Positions 32,800-41,304 are shown, counted from the first letter of the stretch. The stretch: DNA of 64,000 bases from Intestinibacillus sp050255995 (GCA_050255995.1 JBFWIM010000001.1:3019-67018), one strand, 5' to 3'. Notes: generated by a model from the letters alone, not told the origin. Numbers and translations: made by a program.

Positions 32800-33094
32800 A
32801 TAGCACCGTCCCTTTCTTCTGGATTGCGGAAGCGTAGCTGGAGAAGTCCTCGGTCAGCTCTTCCCACTCGTCGCAGGAATACAGGAGCAGGTTGAACGGC
32901 ACGGGCGAATCGATGGTCAGGTACAGCTCATGCAGAAGCGAGGGCTTGTCCACCTCGGGCAGGATGATGCAAAAATCAAGCGATTTGATTTCACTGGTGG
33001 ACAGTGTGCGCTTTTCGCCATACAGAATGACCTTCTGCGGCGAGCAGTGGCGCAGGATATCCGACAAAATTGTTTGAGCCAGCTTTGAAATCAT
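32783..33094 (-). CDS. MNT-like nucleotidyltransferase-fold protein, degenerate
   Basis: 103 residues with the outline of a minimal nucleotidyltransferase: VILYGEKRTLSTSEIKSLDFCIIL corresponds to the usual FGS-x-R ... D-x-D block. The GS pair reads GE and the first Asp of D-x-D reads Ser, so catalysis is doubtful. Followed by an overlapping HEPN gene, the standard MNT (antitoxin) then HEPN (toxin) order. AAAGGG precedes the ATG. The fold call depends partly on the HEPN neighbour. Confidence 0.65.
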   Translation of the reverse strand: MISKLAQTILSDILRHCSPQKVILYGEKRTLSTSEIKSLDFCIILPEVDKPSLLHELYLTIDSPVPFNLLLYSCDEWEELTEDFSSYASAIQKKGTVLYEQKP

Positions 33095-33127
33095 GATGAC
33101 ACATCCCTTTCTCCGGATTGCCGTGTA

Positions 33128-33844
33128 TCAGTAGGCGGTCAGATGCACCGCCGCCTCGAATTTGACCGCATCGGCCGTGCGGCCGAAAACAGCGTGCGCG
33201 CCGTCGTTCATTACGCCGGCGGACAGTTCAATCTGTTCGCCGCAGACGCACTCAGCGGTATAATTGACCTGGATTTCGGAGATGAAGCGACCCTCCTCGT
33301 GGTCAAGATCCAGGCCGTCCGAGATGAGGTCAACGATTCTGGCGTTATTGAGATGCCGGTTGATATCCAGGCTGCTGTAACGCACGGTATGCACATGGTG
33401 GGGTTTTAAAGAATCGCACACAAGTTTGCCCGGCACAGGGAAGCCTTCCGGATGAATGGCGTAAAGCCGAGTGGCCTCATGGGAGCTCGGGCGGATGATA
33501 CGGTGATCCCCGGCGTCCAGCATCGCCCAGATCGAGTAAGCGACCGCAACTTCATCTTCTCCGGAAAAGAAGCGGAAGCCGCGGCACCAGCTCGCGCCCC
33601 TGGCGCCGGCGCACCAGGTTTGCTGGCGTACGGTTTCGCCCATGCGCATGGGGCGGCGCTGGTATAGCTTCATGCGGGTGAGCACCCAGTGGATGCCGAG
33701 ATCGTCCGCGCCGATACGCAGCAGGTTGGCATGCCGCGTGGCCGCCGACTGCATAAACTCAAAAAATGCGGACGGACGGGAGATGCCGTGATTGTCAATG
33801 TGGCTGAAATGCAGGGTGTGATTGCTTTCCAGAGTGGGAACCAT
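33128..33844 (-). CDS. Acyl-ACP thioesterase
   Basis: Double hot-dog thioesterase that releases fatty acids from acyl carrier protein, 238 residues. The first hot-dog domain has HFSHIDNHGISRPSAFFEFMQSAATRHA, the second VRYSSLDINRHLNNARIVDLISD with the catalytic N-x-H pattern (INRHLNNARI) and NYTAECVCGEQIEL. GGAAG precedes the ATG. It sits 26 bases after the GHL10 gene, in the same minus-strand run. Confidence 0.9.
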   Translation of the reverse strand: MVPTLESNHTLHFSHIDNHGISRPSAFFEFMQSAATRHANLLRIGADDLGIHWVLTRMKLYQRRPMRMGETVRQQTWCAGARGASWCRGFRFFSGEDEVAVAYSIWAMLDAGDHRIIRPSSHEATRLYAIHPEGFPVPGKLVCDSLKPHHVHTVRYSSLDINRHLNNARIVDLISDGLDLDHEEGRFISEIQVNYTAECVCGEQIELSAGVMNDGAHAVFGRTADAVKFEAAVHLTAY

Positions 33845-33870
33845 GCTGATACTTCCTTTCGCAAGGGTGC

Positions 33871-35178
33871 TTATCGGATAATGGACTGTAAAAACAGTAA
33901 AAACGTTTGATAATAACCCGCGCTCTGTATGAGATCCTGCGCGTTCGGCGTGAATTCCGGAGGCGTTTCGGGTTCCGGCGCGGCGGAGGCGTAATAGCCG
34001 GTCAGTGCGGTTCGCAGACCGGCGACTTCATCAAAGGAGCCGTACCGGAAGAAGATGTGTCCCGCGACCGCGGAACGGCTTTCGCAGGCTTGCAGATGCC
34101 GGAGCAGTTCGGATGACCCCTTCCAGATGTCGCCTGCGCTCGCGTCGTCGCATTTGTAGGCGGCTTCGCCGATATAGAGCGTGACGTCCGAGCCCGCGAC
34201 CGCGTCCGACCACCACTGCGTCAGGACCGAATAATCCGCGGCGGACTGGCCGATATACCAGTAAAGCTGCGGGCAGACATAGTCGACCGTGCCTTCCTTG
34301 ATCCAGGCGAGCGTATCGGCGTAAGCGTTGGAGTAGGACTGGTTGCCGCCGCGGGTGTTACTGCCGCGCGGGTCTTCGCTCTTGTTCGCCCACACGCCGG
34401 ACGGGCTGATGCCGAACGCGAGGTCGGGATTTTTGGCGTGAATGAGCGCGTCCAGCTCGCGCACCAGCGTATTGACGTTCTCCCGCCGCCAGTCGGCGAT
34501 GTTGGAATAGCCGCTTCCATATTTGGCGAAGGCCGCGCTGTCGTCAAAATTCTGGCCGGGGTAAAAATAGTCGTCCAGATGGATGCCGTCGATGTCCGGA
34601 TAATTGTTGAGGATTTCCTGAACCCCGTCCTCCACCAGCTTGCGTACCCCGGGCAGGCCGGGGTTATAATAATAGTTGCCGTCCGTGTATTTGACGACGT
34701 ATTCCGGATGCTGCTTGGCGGGGTTCGAGGCGGGCAGGGCGGAAAACTCCGCATCCTTGCCTTTGGTAACGCGGTAGGGGTTGAGCCAGGCGTGCAGTGT
34801 CAGGCCGCGCGCGTGCGCGCCGTCGATCCAGTAACGCAGCGGGTCAAAACCGCCCGAGGGAGCGACGCCCTGCGAGCCGGTCAGGTATTTGCTCCACGGG
34901 AAAATCGCGGAGGGGTAAAGCGCGTCCGAGGACGGGCGCACCTGTAAAAAGACGGTGTTGAGCCCCATGCTTTTGACACCGTCGAGGATGCTGTCGGCCT
35001 GCCGGCGCAGGGAAGCCGCGTCCGTGGTGGGCTTTGTCGGGTAATCGAGGTTGTAAACCGAGGACACCCAGACCCCACGCATCTCCTCGTCCGGGGAAGC
35101 GGGGGCGGCAAAGGCGGTCAGGCTCAAAAGCATGATGAGGCTTACGAAAAGCGCGGCGGCGCGCAGACAATGTTTCAT
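33871..35178 (-). CDS. Secreted GHL10-type glycoside hydrolase-like protein (DUF187)
   Basis: 435 residues with a signal peptide (KHCLRAAALFVSLIMLLSLTAFAAPA, cleavage about residue 25). The GHL10 barrel is seen in MRGVWVSSVYNLDYP, GLNTVFLQVRPSSDALYPS, LTLHAWLNPYRVT, DGIHLDDYFYP (candidate acidic catalytic site) and FGISPSGVWANK. Homologues are secreted or envelope proteins of unclear substrate. GGAGA precedes the ATG. It is the first gene of the operon leading to GluQ-RS, from the promoter at 35218-35246. Confidence 0.9.
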   Translation of the reverse strand: MKHCLRAAALFVSLIMLLSLTAFAAPASPDEEMRGVWVSSVYNLDYPTKPTTDAASLRRQADSILDGVKSMGLNTVFLQVRPSSDALYPSAIFPWSKYLTGSQGVAPSGGFDPLRYWIDGAHARGLTLHAWLNPYRVTKGKDAEFSALPASNPAKQHPEYVVKYTDGNYYYNPGLPGVRKLVEDGVQEILNNYPDIDGIHLDDYFYPGQNFDDSAAFAKYGSGYSNIADWRRENVNTLVRELDALIHAKNPDLAFGISPSGVWANKSEDPRGSNTRGGNQSYSNAYADTLAWIKEGTVDYVCPQLYWYIGQSAADYSVLTQWWSDAVAGSDVTLYIGEAAYKCDDASAGDIWKGSSELLRHLQACESRSAVAGHIFFRYGSFDEVAGLRTALTGYYASAAPEPETPPEFTPNAQDLIQSAGYYQTFLLFLQSIIR

Positions 35179-35217
35179 TCCGGTCTCCTTTCAGATACGT
35201 CGTGGATAGACAGTATT

Positions 35218-35281
35218 ATCGTACCATTGCGCGCAATGATTGGCAAGGGGTATTGACAGGGAGAGCAAAAAAACGTAATCT
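35218..35281. promoter_or_regulatory. Divergent promoters flanking a 14-bp palindrome
   Basis: Minus strand: TTGCCA (35241-35246), 17 bp, TACGAT (35218-35223), for GHL10. Plus strand: TTGACA (35253-35258), 17 bp, TAATCT (35276-35281), for pdxK. The minus-strand spacer holds the perfect palindrome CATTGCGCGCAATG (35225-35238), placed to act as an operator. Confidence 0.65.
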
Positions 35282-35325
35282 AAAAAGGAAACGAAGTCCA
35301 GTTTGTTAATGAAGGAGCCGCTTTT

Positions 35326-36147
35326 ATGCAGAAAAAAGTGCTGGCCCTGCACGATCTGTCCGGATTCGGGCGGTCGTCGCTCGTGCCGATTATCGGGGTG
35401 CTGAGCGCCATGGGGCACCAGTGCGTACCTGTGCCGACCGCCGTATTTTCCACGCATACCGCCATCCCGGGCTACGCGGTGCGCGACCTGACGGAGGATC
35501 TGCTGCCATGGATTGAGCAGTATGAGGGACTGGGGCTGGAATTCGAAGCGGTATATTCGGGGTTTTTGGGAACGGTGAAGCAGATCGGCTGCATTTCGCA
35601 GGCGATTCTGCGGCTGCGCGCGCCAAACAGCGTGGTGCTGGTCGATCCGGTGATGGGCGACAACGGTGAAATATACCAGACCTATACGCCGGAAATGTGC
35701 GCGCGCATGGGCGACCTGTGCCGCCTGGCGGACGTCATCACCCCGAACGTGACCGAAGCGGCTATCCTGCTTGGGCGGGATGTCGGCGATACGCCGGGCA
35801 GCCCCGCGGAAGCGGAGGACTGGGCGCGGGCGCTGGAACAAAAATACGGCGCAAAGGTCGTGCTGACGGGGCTGTCGCAGGGCGGCGGGACGGTCGGCGT
35901 GCTGTGTTGCGAGGAAGGCCAGACGGCCTTTTTTGAGCATGCCCGCATCGCCCGGTACTATCCGGGCACGGGGGATATTTTTGCCTCTGTGCTGCTCGGC
36001 GGCCTGCTGCGGGGCAAAACACTCGCAGACGCGGCGGCGCGCGCGGCGCTTTTTGTCCGCGACTGCATTGATTATACCGCCGCGCAGGGCACGGACAATA
36101 TGCATGGCGTGCAGTTTGAAACGCAGCTTGCGGGGCTGACGGAATGA
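35326..36147 (+). CDS. Pyridoxal/pyridoxamine kinase
   Basis: Ribokinase-fold kinase of the vitamin B6 salvage pathway, 273 residues. The N-terminus KKVLALHDLSGFGRSSLVPIIGVLSAMG, the VDPVMGDNGEIYQTYTPEM block, the ITPNVTEAAILLG motif and the GTGDIFASVLLG anion-hole/catalytic Asp (YPGTGDIF) all match PdxK/PdxY. GGAG precedes the ATG. It stands alone. Confidence 0.93.
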   Translation: MQKKVLALHDLSGFGRSSLVPIIGVLSAMGHQCVPVPTAVFSTHTAIPGYAVRDLTEDLLPWIEQYEGLGLEFEAVYSGFLGTVKQIGCISQAILRLRAPNSVVLVDPVMGDNGEIYQTYTPEMCARMGDLCRLADVITPNVTEAAILLGRDVGDTPGSPAEAEDWARALEQKYGAKVVLTGLSQGGGTVGVLCCEEGQTAFFEHARIARYYPGTGDIFASVLLGGLLRGKTLADAAARAALFVRDCIDYTAAQGTDNMHGVQFETQLAGLTE

Positions 36148-36152
36148 GGAAA

Positions 36153-36192
36153 AGTGGGGAGCGCCGTTTGAAATCAAACGGCGCTCCCCACT
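36153..36192. terminator. 19-bp hairpin after pdxK
   Basis: A perfect 19-bp stem (agtggggagcgccgtttga and its complement) with a 2-base loop. No T-run follows, so its termination efficiency is uncertain; it lies between convergent genes. Confidence 0.65.
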
Positions 36193-36225
36193 CGCAGCGG
36201 AATTTCGCGCATTGCCCCGCACTGT

Positions 36226-36666
36226 TCAGGCGCGGGATAGGTACTTGTTTCTGAGTGTGCAGCCAAGATAAAACGCGCCGTACATCAGCAGAAAGGCGGC
36301 GGTATAGGCGGAAGCCATGGAAGAAAACCGATGGAGCTTTACGGCAATACCGAGGACAGGAAGATAGAAAAGCTGTGTCGCCACGCCGAGAAAGTTCGGC
36401 CAATAGCGGTGGAGAACCAGCTCTTGAAACAATATGAGCAGCAGCACCGCCAGGGCGGGAAGATTTGCGGGCACCGCGGCCCGCGTGACCGATTTTGCCA
36501 GCGGATACAGCAGCGCACCAAGCAGCAGCCAGACCGCAAGAGACGTGAAACCGATGGCGCCGTACGGCAAGGCCGTTTCACGGAAGAGGGTCGTCATACA
36601 GTAGTTTTGCAGGAAGCCCGCCGGGAAAGGCAGCAGTCCCGTCAGAAGCAGCAGCATTTTTTTCAC
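36226..36666 (-). CDS. Hypothetical polytopic membrane protein (146 aa)
   Basis: 146 residues with four or five hydrophobic segments; not recognised. The start is a GTG at 36666 with AAGGGATG upstream; an internal ATG three codons on is an alternative. It lies alone, convergent with pdxK. Confidence 0.55.
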   Translation of the reverse strand: MKKMLLLLTGLLPFPAGFLQNYCMTTLFRETALPYGAIGFTSLAVWLLLGALLYPLAKSVTRAAVPANLPALAVLLLILFQELVLHRYWPNFLGVATQLFYLPVLGIAVKLHRFSSMASAYTAAFLLMYGAFYLGCTLRNKYLSRA

Positions 36667-36726
36667 GGCATCTCATCCCTTCTGAAAAGCATCCGGTGAG
36701 AGGGGTACGGCTGCGGTAAATGAAAT

Positions 36727-36757
36727 AAGGCATAGTCTCTTGCAGAAACTATGCCTT
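36727..36757 (-). terminator. Terminator after tRNA-Gly
   Basis: Minus-strand 10-bp stem (aaggcatagt / actatgcctt) with an 11-base loop, followed by ATTTCATTT; overlaps the 3' flank of the tRNA. Confidence 0.75.
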
Positions 36758-36833
36758 TGGAGCGGCTGACGAGGCTCGAACTCGCTACCTCCACCTTGGC
36801 AAGGTGGCGCTCTACCAGATGAGCTACAGCCGC
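36758..36833 (-). tRNA. tRNA-Gly (anticodon GCC)
   Basis: A complete cloverleaf on the minus strand: acceptor GCGGCTG / CAGCCGC, D-arm TAGCTCATCTGGTAGAGC, anticodon stem CCACC / GGTGG around TTGCCAA, T-loop AGTTCGAGCCT. Discriminator U, CCA encoded. Confidence 0.96.
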
Positions 36834-36872
36834 ATAATTCAGTTTTGACCACTGACCGTGTCAGCGATATTT

Positions 36873-36901
36873 ATTATATCAACCGACTGCGAGCTTGTCA
36901 A
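36873..36901 (-). promoter_or_regulatory. tRNA-Gly promoter
   Basis: Perfect consensus on the minus strand: TTGACA (36896-36901), 17 bp, TATAAT (36873-36878). Confidence 0.92.
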
Positions 36902-36937
36902 CACTGAATTTTACATTTTCTTTAAAAGCCGGCGGCT

Positions 36938-37522
36938 TCAATATCCCAGCTTATCGTCGACGAGGACAAGCTCATACCGCGCAAAGCTGATAGGCGGGGC
37001 CATCAGCACGGTCATGGCGCGGCAGATGCGCGCAGGGCTGCGGCAGTCGTGGCATTTGCCGTCCGCCGCACACGGGGTTTTGCAGCCGAGCCGCTGCGCG
37101 TTGCGCGGGGCGGCAATCTGGCGCGCCCGGTCCACCGCGGCCTCAAGCGAGCGCGCGAGCTTATTGACCCCGCACACCGTGAAGCAGGTTTTCGGCCCCC
37201 AGATTGCCGCGCTCACGCGGTTGCCCACACCGTCAATGTTGACGATCTCGCCGGTTTCCGAGAGGGCGTTCGCCGAGGTGATGTAAATTTCGCTGTCCTG
37301 CCGGTACTGCCCCGGGGTGACCCAGTGCCAGGACACGTCCGCGCCCGCTGCCGTCAGCGCTTCGTATGCGCCGAGCTCCCTGAGTGTCATGGAGCCGCCG
37401 AAGGAGACGGTTTTGCCCGCGCATTGCGCGGCAAGATAGTCGCGCGCTTCGGCGGCCGTGCCAAAGAGGGAGACGGCAAAGCCCCGTCCCTCAAATGCGC
37501 GGCGTATGTTTTGCAGTTCCAT
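36938..37522 (-). CDS. LUD-domain (LutC/DUF162-like) protein
   Basis: 194 residues. The LUD fold is seen in GKTVSFGGSMTLRELGAYEALTAAGADVSWH, EIYITSANALSETGEIVNIDGVGNRVSA and a Cys-rich C-terminal part (LGCKTPCAADGKCHDCRSPARIC) of a kind known in clostridial members and probably binding a metal or cluster. The original family acts in lactate utilisation, but no lutA/lutB is present, so the role is open. GGAGGG precedes the ATG; it is the last gene after malQ and gph. Confidence 0.87.
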   Translation of the reverse strand: MELQNIRRAFEGRGFAVSLFGTAAEARDYLAAQCAGKTVSFGGSMTLRELGAYEALTAAGADVSWHWVTPGQYRQDSEIYITSANALSETGEIVNIDGVGNRVSAAIWGPKTCFTVCGVNKLARSLEAAVDRARQIAAPRNAQRLGCKTPCAADGKCHDCRSPARICRAMTVLMAPPISFARYELVLVDDKLGY

Positions 37523-37538
37523 AGTTGTCCCTCCAATG

Positions 37539-38186
37539 TCAGTCCAGCAGAGCCAGAAGCTCCAACGGGTGGTCAATCAGCGCGTCCGCGCCCGCCTCGG
37601 CCAGCACGCTGCGCCCGCGAAAGCCCCAGGTCACGCCGACGGCGTACAGTCCCGCGTTTTGCGCCGTTTCCATGTCCACGCCGCTGTCCCCGACGTAAAG
37701 CGTCGTTTCCTGCGCCGCCCCCAGCGTTTGCAGCAGTTCGCGCGTGGAGGCCGGGTCGGGCTTGCGCGGCACGCCGGGCCGCTCGCCGAAGGTCTGGTCG
37801 ATCAGACCGGGAAAGTAGTGCGCGGCGAGGGCTCTGGAAGCCGGGTCATACTTGTTGGACAGCACGCCCATGCGAATGCCCCGTTTCCGGAGCGCGGCGA
37901 GCAGCTCCGGAATGCCGGGGTACGGGGCGGTGCGGCACATCATGTGCGCGTCATAATGCGCGCGGAAATCCGCAAGGCAGGCGGATATGGCGTCGTCGTC
38001 CGCGCCCGAGGGCAGCGCGCGCTGCATCAGGTTCCGGATGCCGTTGCCCACGAAGGCACGGATTTCCCCGTCAGTGCGGGTGGGATAGCCGTGCCGCCGC
38101 AGGGCGGCGTTCGTTGCGTCGGCAAGGTCGCCGAGCGTGTCCAACAGGGTGCCGTCCAGATCAAAGATTACGGTTTTTACGTTCAT
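37539..38186 (-). CDS. HAD-family phosphatase (phosphoglycolate phosphatase-like)
   Basis: 215 residues. HAD motifs: I VIFDLDGTLLDT, II VLSNK, III KPDP and IV YVGDSGVDMETAQNAG; a helical cap lies between I and II. Substrate cannot be set from sequence; Gph is the closest familiar type. Its ATG overlaps the malQ stop (ATGA). Confidence 0.92.
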   Translation of the reverse strand: MNVKTVIFDLDGTLLDTLGDLADATNAALRRHGYPTRTDGEIRAFVGNGIRNLMQRALPSGADDDAISACLADFRAHYDAHMMCRTAPYPGIPELLAALRKRGIRMGVLSNKYDPASRALAAHYFPGLIDQTFGERPGVPRKPDPASTRELLQTLGAAQETTLYVGDSGVDMETAQNAGLYAVGVTWGFRGRSVLAEAGADALIDHPLELLALLD

Positions 38187-39685
38187 GCCTTTTTTGGATA
38201 CCTCTTATAAGTTTCTGTGATTTCGCGGAGCAGGGACTCCACCTTTGTGTTGATCGCGTCGGCACGCACGCGCCAGCGCCAGTTGCCGCCAACCGTCGCC
38301 GGAACGTTCATGCGCGCGTCGGCGCCGAGCGAAAGAATGTCCTGCATCGTGGTCATGGCGATGCGCGCGGGCGAGGCGAAGACGCTCTTGATGGCGCTCC
38401 AGCCGAGCGCCTCGGCCATGGAGGAGCGTAGATACCGGTAGGCGAACTGCCGCTCCTCCTCGGTGCAGATATCCATGACTTGCTCGCATACGCTCTGGGA
38501 ATCGTGCGTCGAGGTGTAGACGATGGCGTTCACCGGATAGTTGTGGGGCAGGTGGTCGTTGTCGCCCGCGGCGTCAAAACCGAAGATCAGCACGCGCATG
38601 CCGGGAAAGCCGGAAGCCTGCAGCAGCGCGCGCACCTTGTCGGTCTGCACGCCGAGATCCTCCGCGATCATGGGCACGTCGCCGAGCGTTTCGGCGATTG
38701 CGCGGAACAGTTTCATGCCCGGGCCGGGCTTCCAGACGCCCCGGATGGCGTTTTCCTCGCCCGCGTCGACCTCCCAATAAGCCTCGAAGCCGCGGAAGTG
38801 ATCCAGACGCACCACGTCGAACAGCGCGAGGTTGCTTTGAATGCGCCACAGCCACCACGCATAGCCGGTTTTTTCGTGCTGCCTCCAGTCGTAGACCGGA
38901 TTGCCCCAGAGCTGGCCGGTATCGGAGTAATAATCGGGCGGCACGCCAGCCACCTTGCGCGGGCTGCGGTCAGGCGCGAGCTGGAACAGCTCCGGATGCG
39001 CCCACACATCGCAGGAGTCGGAGGACACATAGATTGGGATATCGCCGATGATGCGCACACCATGGGCGTTGGCATAGGCGCGCAGGGCGGTCCACTGCCC
39101 GTAAAACAGGTATTGCAGGAAGGTATAGAAATTTACGTCTTCAAGCAGTTTTGCGCGGTATGCCATGATGGAAGCGGGATCCCGGGACACAAGGGCGGAA
39201 TCCGCCCACTCCCACAGGGGGCGGCCCTCAAAATAATCCTTGAGCGCCATAAACAGCGCGTAATCGTCGAGCCACTCGGCGTTTTCCACGGCAAAGGCGT
39301 CGATTTTTGCCTGTAGGGCAGCATTGACTCTGGAAAAGGCCTGCCGCAGCAGCGGCCAGCGCGCCGCGCGCAGATGGTCGAAATCCACCTTGTCGGGGGA
39401 AGCGCCGGGCGCGTCGCCGCGGGCGATTTCCTCCGGCGTCAGCAGGCCGTCCGCACGCAGCAGGTCGAGATCAATGAGGTACGGGTTGCCGGCTGCGGCG
39501 GAATAGCACTGGTAGGGCGATTCGCCGAAGCCGATATGGCCAAGCGGGAGCACCTGCCAGTATTTCTGTCCGGCCGCCTCCAGAAAATCTACGAAAGCAA
39601 AAGCATCCTTGCCCATCGAGCCGATTCCGTGCGGTGAGGGCAGGGAGGTGATATGCATCAGCACACCGCTCGCGCGTTCAAACAT
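38183..39685 (-). CDS. malQ: 4-alpha-glucanotransferase (amylomaltase)
   Basis: GH77 enzyme transferring glucan chains, 500 residues. Typical sequences: RASGVLMHITSLPSPHGIGSMG, YWQVLPLGHIGFGESPYQ, GDIPIYVSSDSCDVW, VRLDHFRGFEAYWEV (nucleophile Asp region), IAEDLGVQTD (acid/base Glu) and VYTSTHDSQSV. The ATG at 39685 follows AAAGGAGG. First gene of a malQ-gph-LUD operon. Confidence 0.96.
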   Translation of the reverse strand: MFERASGVLMHITSLPSPHGIGSMGKDAFAFVDFLEAAGQKYWQVLPLGHIGFGESPYQCYSAAAGNPYLIDLDLLRADGLLTPEEIARGDAPGASPDKVDFDHLRAARWPLLRQAFSRVNAALQAKIDAFAVENAEWLDDYALFMALKDYFEGRPLWEWADSALVSRDPASIMAYRAKLLEDVNFYTFLQYLFYGQWTALRAYANAHGVRIIGDIPIYVSSDSCDVWAHPELFQLAPDRSPRKVAGVPPDYYSDTGQLWGNPVYDWRQHEKTGYAWWLWRIQSNLALFDVVRLDHFRGFEAYWEVDAGEENAIRGVWKPGPGMKLFRAIAETLGDVPMIAEDLGVQTDKVRALLQASGFPGMRVLIFGFDAAGDNDHLPHNYPVNAIVYTSTHDSQSVCEQVMDICTEEERQFAYRYLRSSMAEALGWSAIKSVFASPARIAMTTMQDILSLGADARMNVPATVGGNWRWRVRADAINTKVESLLREITETYKRYPKKA

Positions 39686-39731
39686 GTTTGGCCTCCTTTG
39701 GCGCGCTGTGCGCACCAAGTATTGTAGTCCT

Positions 39732-39761
39732 ATTATACGCGGCGCGCCCGGAAACTGTCAA
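39732..39761 (-). promoter_or_regulatory. malQ operon promoter
   Basis: Minus-strand TTGACA (39756-39761), 18 bp, TATAAT (39732-39737). Confidence 0.85.
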
Positions 39762-39895
39762 TTTACGGTTTTCCTTCAAAAAGCGCGCTGCACCGCCAGA
39801 ATTCCACAGCGCGTCCATAAAGATCGCCCGGCGGCAGGCATCCGCGCGGGATATATTTTGCCCGCATGCGGCCGGAATCATGCCGTCAAATTTAC

Positions 39896-39924
39896 TTGCA
39901 AAGGGGTTTTAAACCCGCTATAAT
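39896..39924 (+). promoter_or_regulatory. trmB promoter
   Basis: TTGCAA (39896-39901), 17 bp, TATAAT (39919-39924). The spacer includes the palindrome GGGTTTTAAACCC. Confidence 0.82.
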
Positions 39925-39958
39925 GTAAAAATAAGAAAAACGGGGGAATCAGAGTACC

Positions 39959-40618
39959 ATGAGAATGCGGAAAAAGAAAAATCTCGATGTGCGTTTCGCG
40001 GCCTGCGCACCGGTGATGGCGGCCTCGCCCGAAGCCCTGCGCGGCAAGTGGCGCGCACTGTTCGGCAACGATAACCCGCTGCATGTCGAAATCGGCTGCG
40101 GCAAGGGGCGGTTTGTGCTGGGTATGGCGAAACTGCATCCGGACGTCAACTTCGTCGCGATTGAGCGGGAGGAGGGCGCGCTGATCATGGCGACCGAGAA
40201 GGCCATGGAGGATTTGCCTGCAAACGTACGCTTTCTGTCCTACGATGCGGCCGAGCTGCGCCAGATTTTCGCCCCCGGCGAGGTGGATCTCATCTACCTC
40301 AACTTCTCCGACCCGTGGCCGCCCAACCGGCAGCGCAAGCGCCGCCTGACCTACCGCGCCTTTCTGGACGTGTACAGCGACGTCCTGGCCGAACAGGGGG
40401 CGCTGTATTTCAAAACGGACAACCAGCGCCTGTTTGAATGGTCGCTCGGCGAAATCTGCGCCTACGGCTGGCTGCTGCAGAACATTTCGCTGGATCTGCA
40501 CCGCTCGGATTTTGAGGGCAACGTCATGACTGAGTACGAGGAGCGCTTTGCCGCGCAGGGCAGCCGCATCTACCGACTGGAGGCGCGCCGCCGCCTGCCG
40601 GAATTTATGCCGAAATAG
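39959..40618 (+). CDS. trmB: tRNA (guanine-N7-)-methyltransferase
   Basis: SAM-dependent enzyme that makes m7G46 in tRNA, 219 residues. Motifs: LHVEIGCGKGRFVLGMA (SAM loop), FVAIEREEGALIMA, IYLNFSDPWPPNRQRKRRL (hallmark of TrmB) and LYFKTDNQRLFEWS. The ATG at 39959 follows GGGGGAA; an ATG two codons later is possible. Single-gene unit. Confidence 0.96.
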   Translation: MRMRKKKNLDVRFAACAPVMAASPEALRGKWRALFGNDNPLHVEIGCGKGRFVLGMAKLHPDVNFVAIEREEGALIMATEKAMEDLPANVRFLSYDAAELRQIFAPGEVDLIYLNFSDPWPPNRQRKRRLTYRAFLDVYSDVLAEQGALYFKTDNQRLFEWSLGEICAYGWLLQNISLDLHRSDFEGNVMTEYEERFAAQGSRIYRLEARRRLPEFMPK

Positions 40619-40621
40619 CGG

Positions 40622-40653
40622 AAAAGCCCCGGGACATCGGTTCCGGGGCTTTT
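40622..40653. terminator. Bidirectional terminator between trmB and the PRTase gene
   Basis: An 11-bp stem (aaaagccccgg / ccggggctttt) with a 10-base loop and T-runs both ways. Confidence 0.88.
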
Positions 40654-40665
40654 GGCGGCTTATTG

Positions 40666-41304
40666 TTAAATGAGCTTATAGCCGTGGGGCGTGACGATCG
40701 CATCGAGGCGCTTGCCGGCGCGGCACTCCGGGCACTCATGCGACTGGATCACGTTGTGGTAATGCGGGAAGTCCTCGCCGCTGAAAACGTGTACGACCGG
40801 CAGGCCGCCCAACTCGTTAATGTTTGCAAACAGCGCGGAATAGCCGGCGACACGGCCGCCATAATATTCAACACATTCGCGCGTCTGCGTCAGGGTCTGG
40901 CCGGTGGAGGCCGAGGTCACGAGCACCAGAACGTCCTTGTGCTGCACCAGGGGACGCAGATTGTCCGCAAAGACAAACTGGCCGTGGACGTTGCTGTCCG
41001 GCTCGATCAGATAGATGTCCTTGTCCTGGTTCATCGAGCCCAGGCTGCTCTTGGACAGCTCGCGCGCAAGGTACGCGCCGATGTATTCCGTGCCCTCAAG
41101 ACACAGGATGGTGTCGATATTCGTCGCATTGTAGAAGTTTGCAATGATGCCTGCAACGAGTGAAGCGCGTGTCAGGCTGTGTTTGATGGCCGACATATCA
41201 ATATAGTAATTGATGTGGGAATGGTTGGTGGCGAAATGCCCGGGGATTGCATCCGCGTAAAGCTCTTTATCGAGTTTGGAAATAACCCGGATTGCTTTTT
41301 CCAT
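40666..41304 (-). CDS. Phosphoribosyltransferase-like protein
   Basis: 212 residues. The type I PRTase outline is visible: IDTILCLEGTEYIGAYLARELS, and the PRPP-loop position VLVLVTSASTGQTLTQT, where the usual two acidic residues are replaced by Thr-Ser. A C-terminal CPECRAGKRLDAIVTPHGYKL adds a C-x2-C pair. It resembles orotate phosphoribosyltransferase-like proteins, but the altered PRPP loop makes catalysis uncertain. AAAGGCGG precedes the ATG at 41304. Confidence 0.72.
   Translation of the reverse strand: MEKAIRVISKLDKELYADAIPGHFATNHSHINYYIDMSAIKHSLTRASLVAGIIANFYNATNIDTILCLEGTEYIGAYLARELSKSSLGSMNQDKDIYLIEPDSNVHGQFVFADNLRPLVQHKDVLVLVTSASTGQTLTQTRECVEYYGGRVAGYSALFANINELGGLPVVHVFSGEDFPHYHNVIQSHECPECRAGKRLDAIVTPHGYKLI

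Noticed and set aside
39900..39915. A 16-base identity (aaaggggttttaaacc) between the trmB promoter and the antiporter ribosome-site region at 21244-21260 (minus strand)
   Set aside because: In 64 kb one exact 16-mer match is about what chance gives, and the two positions differ in function.
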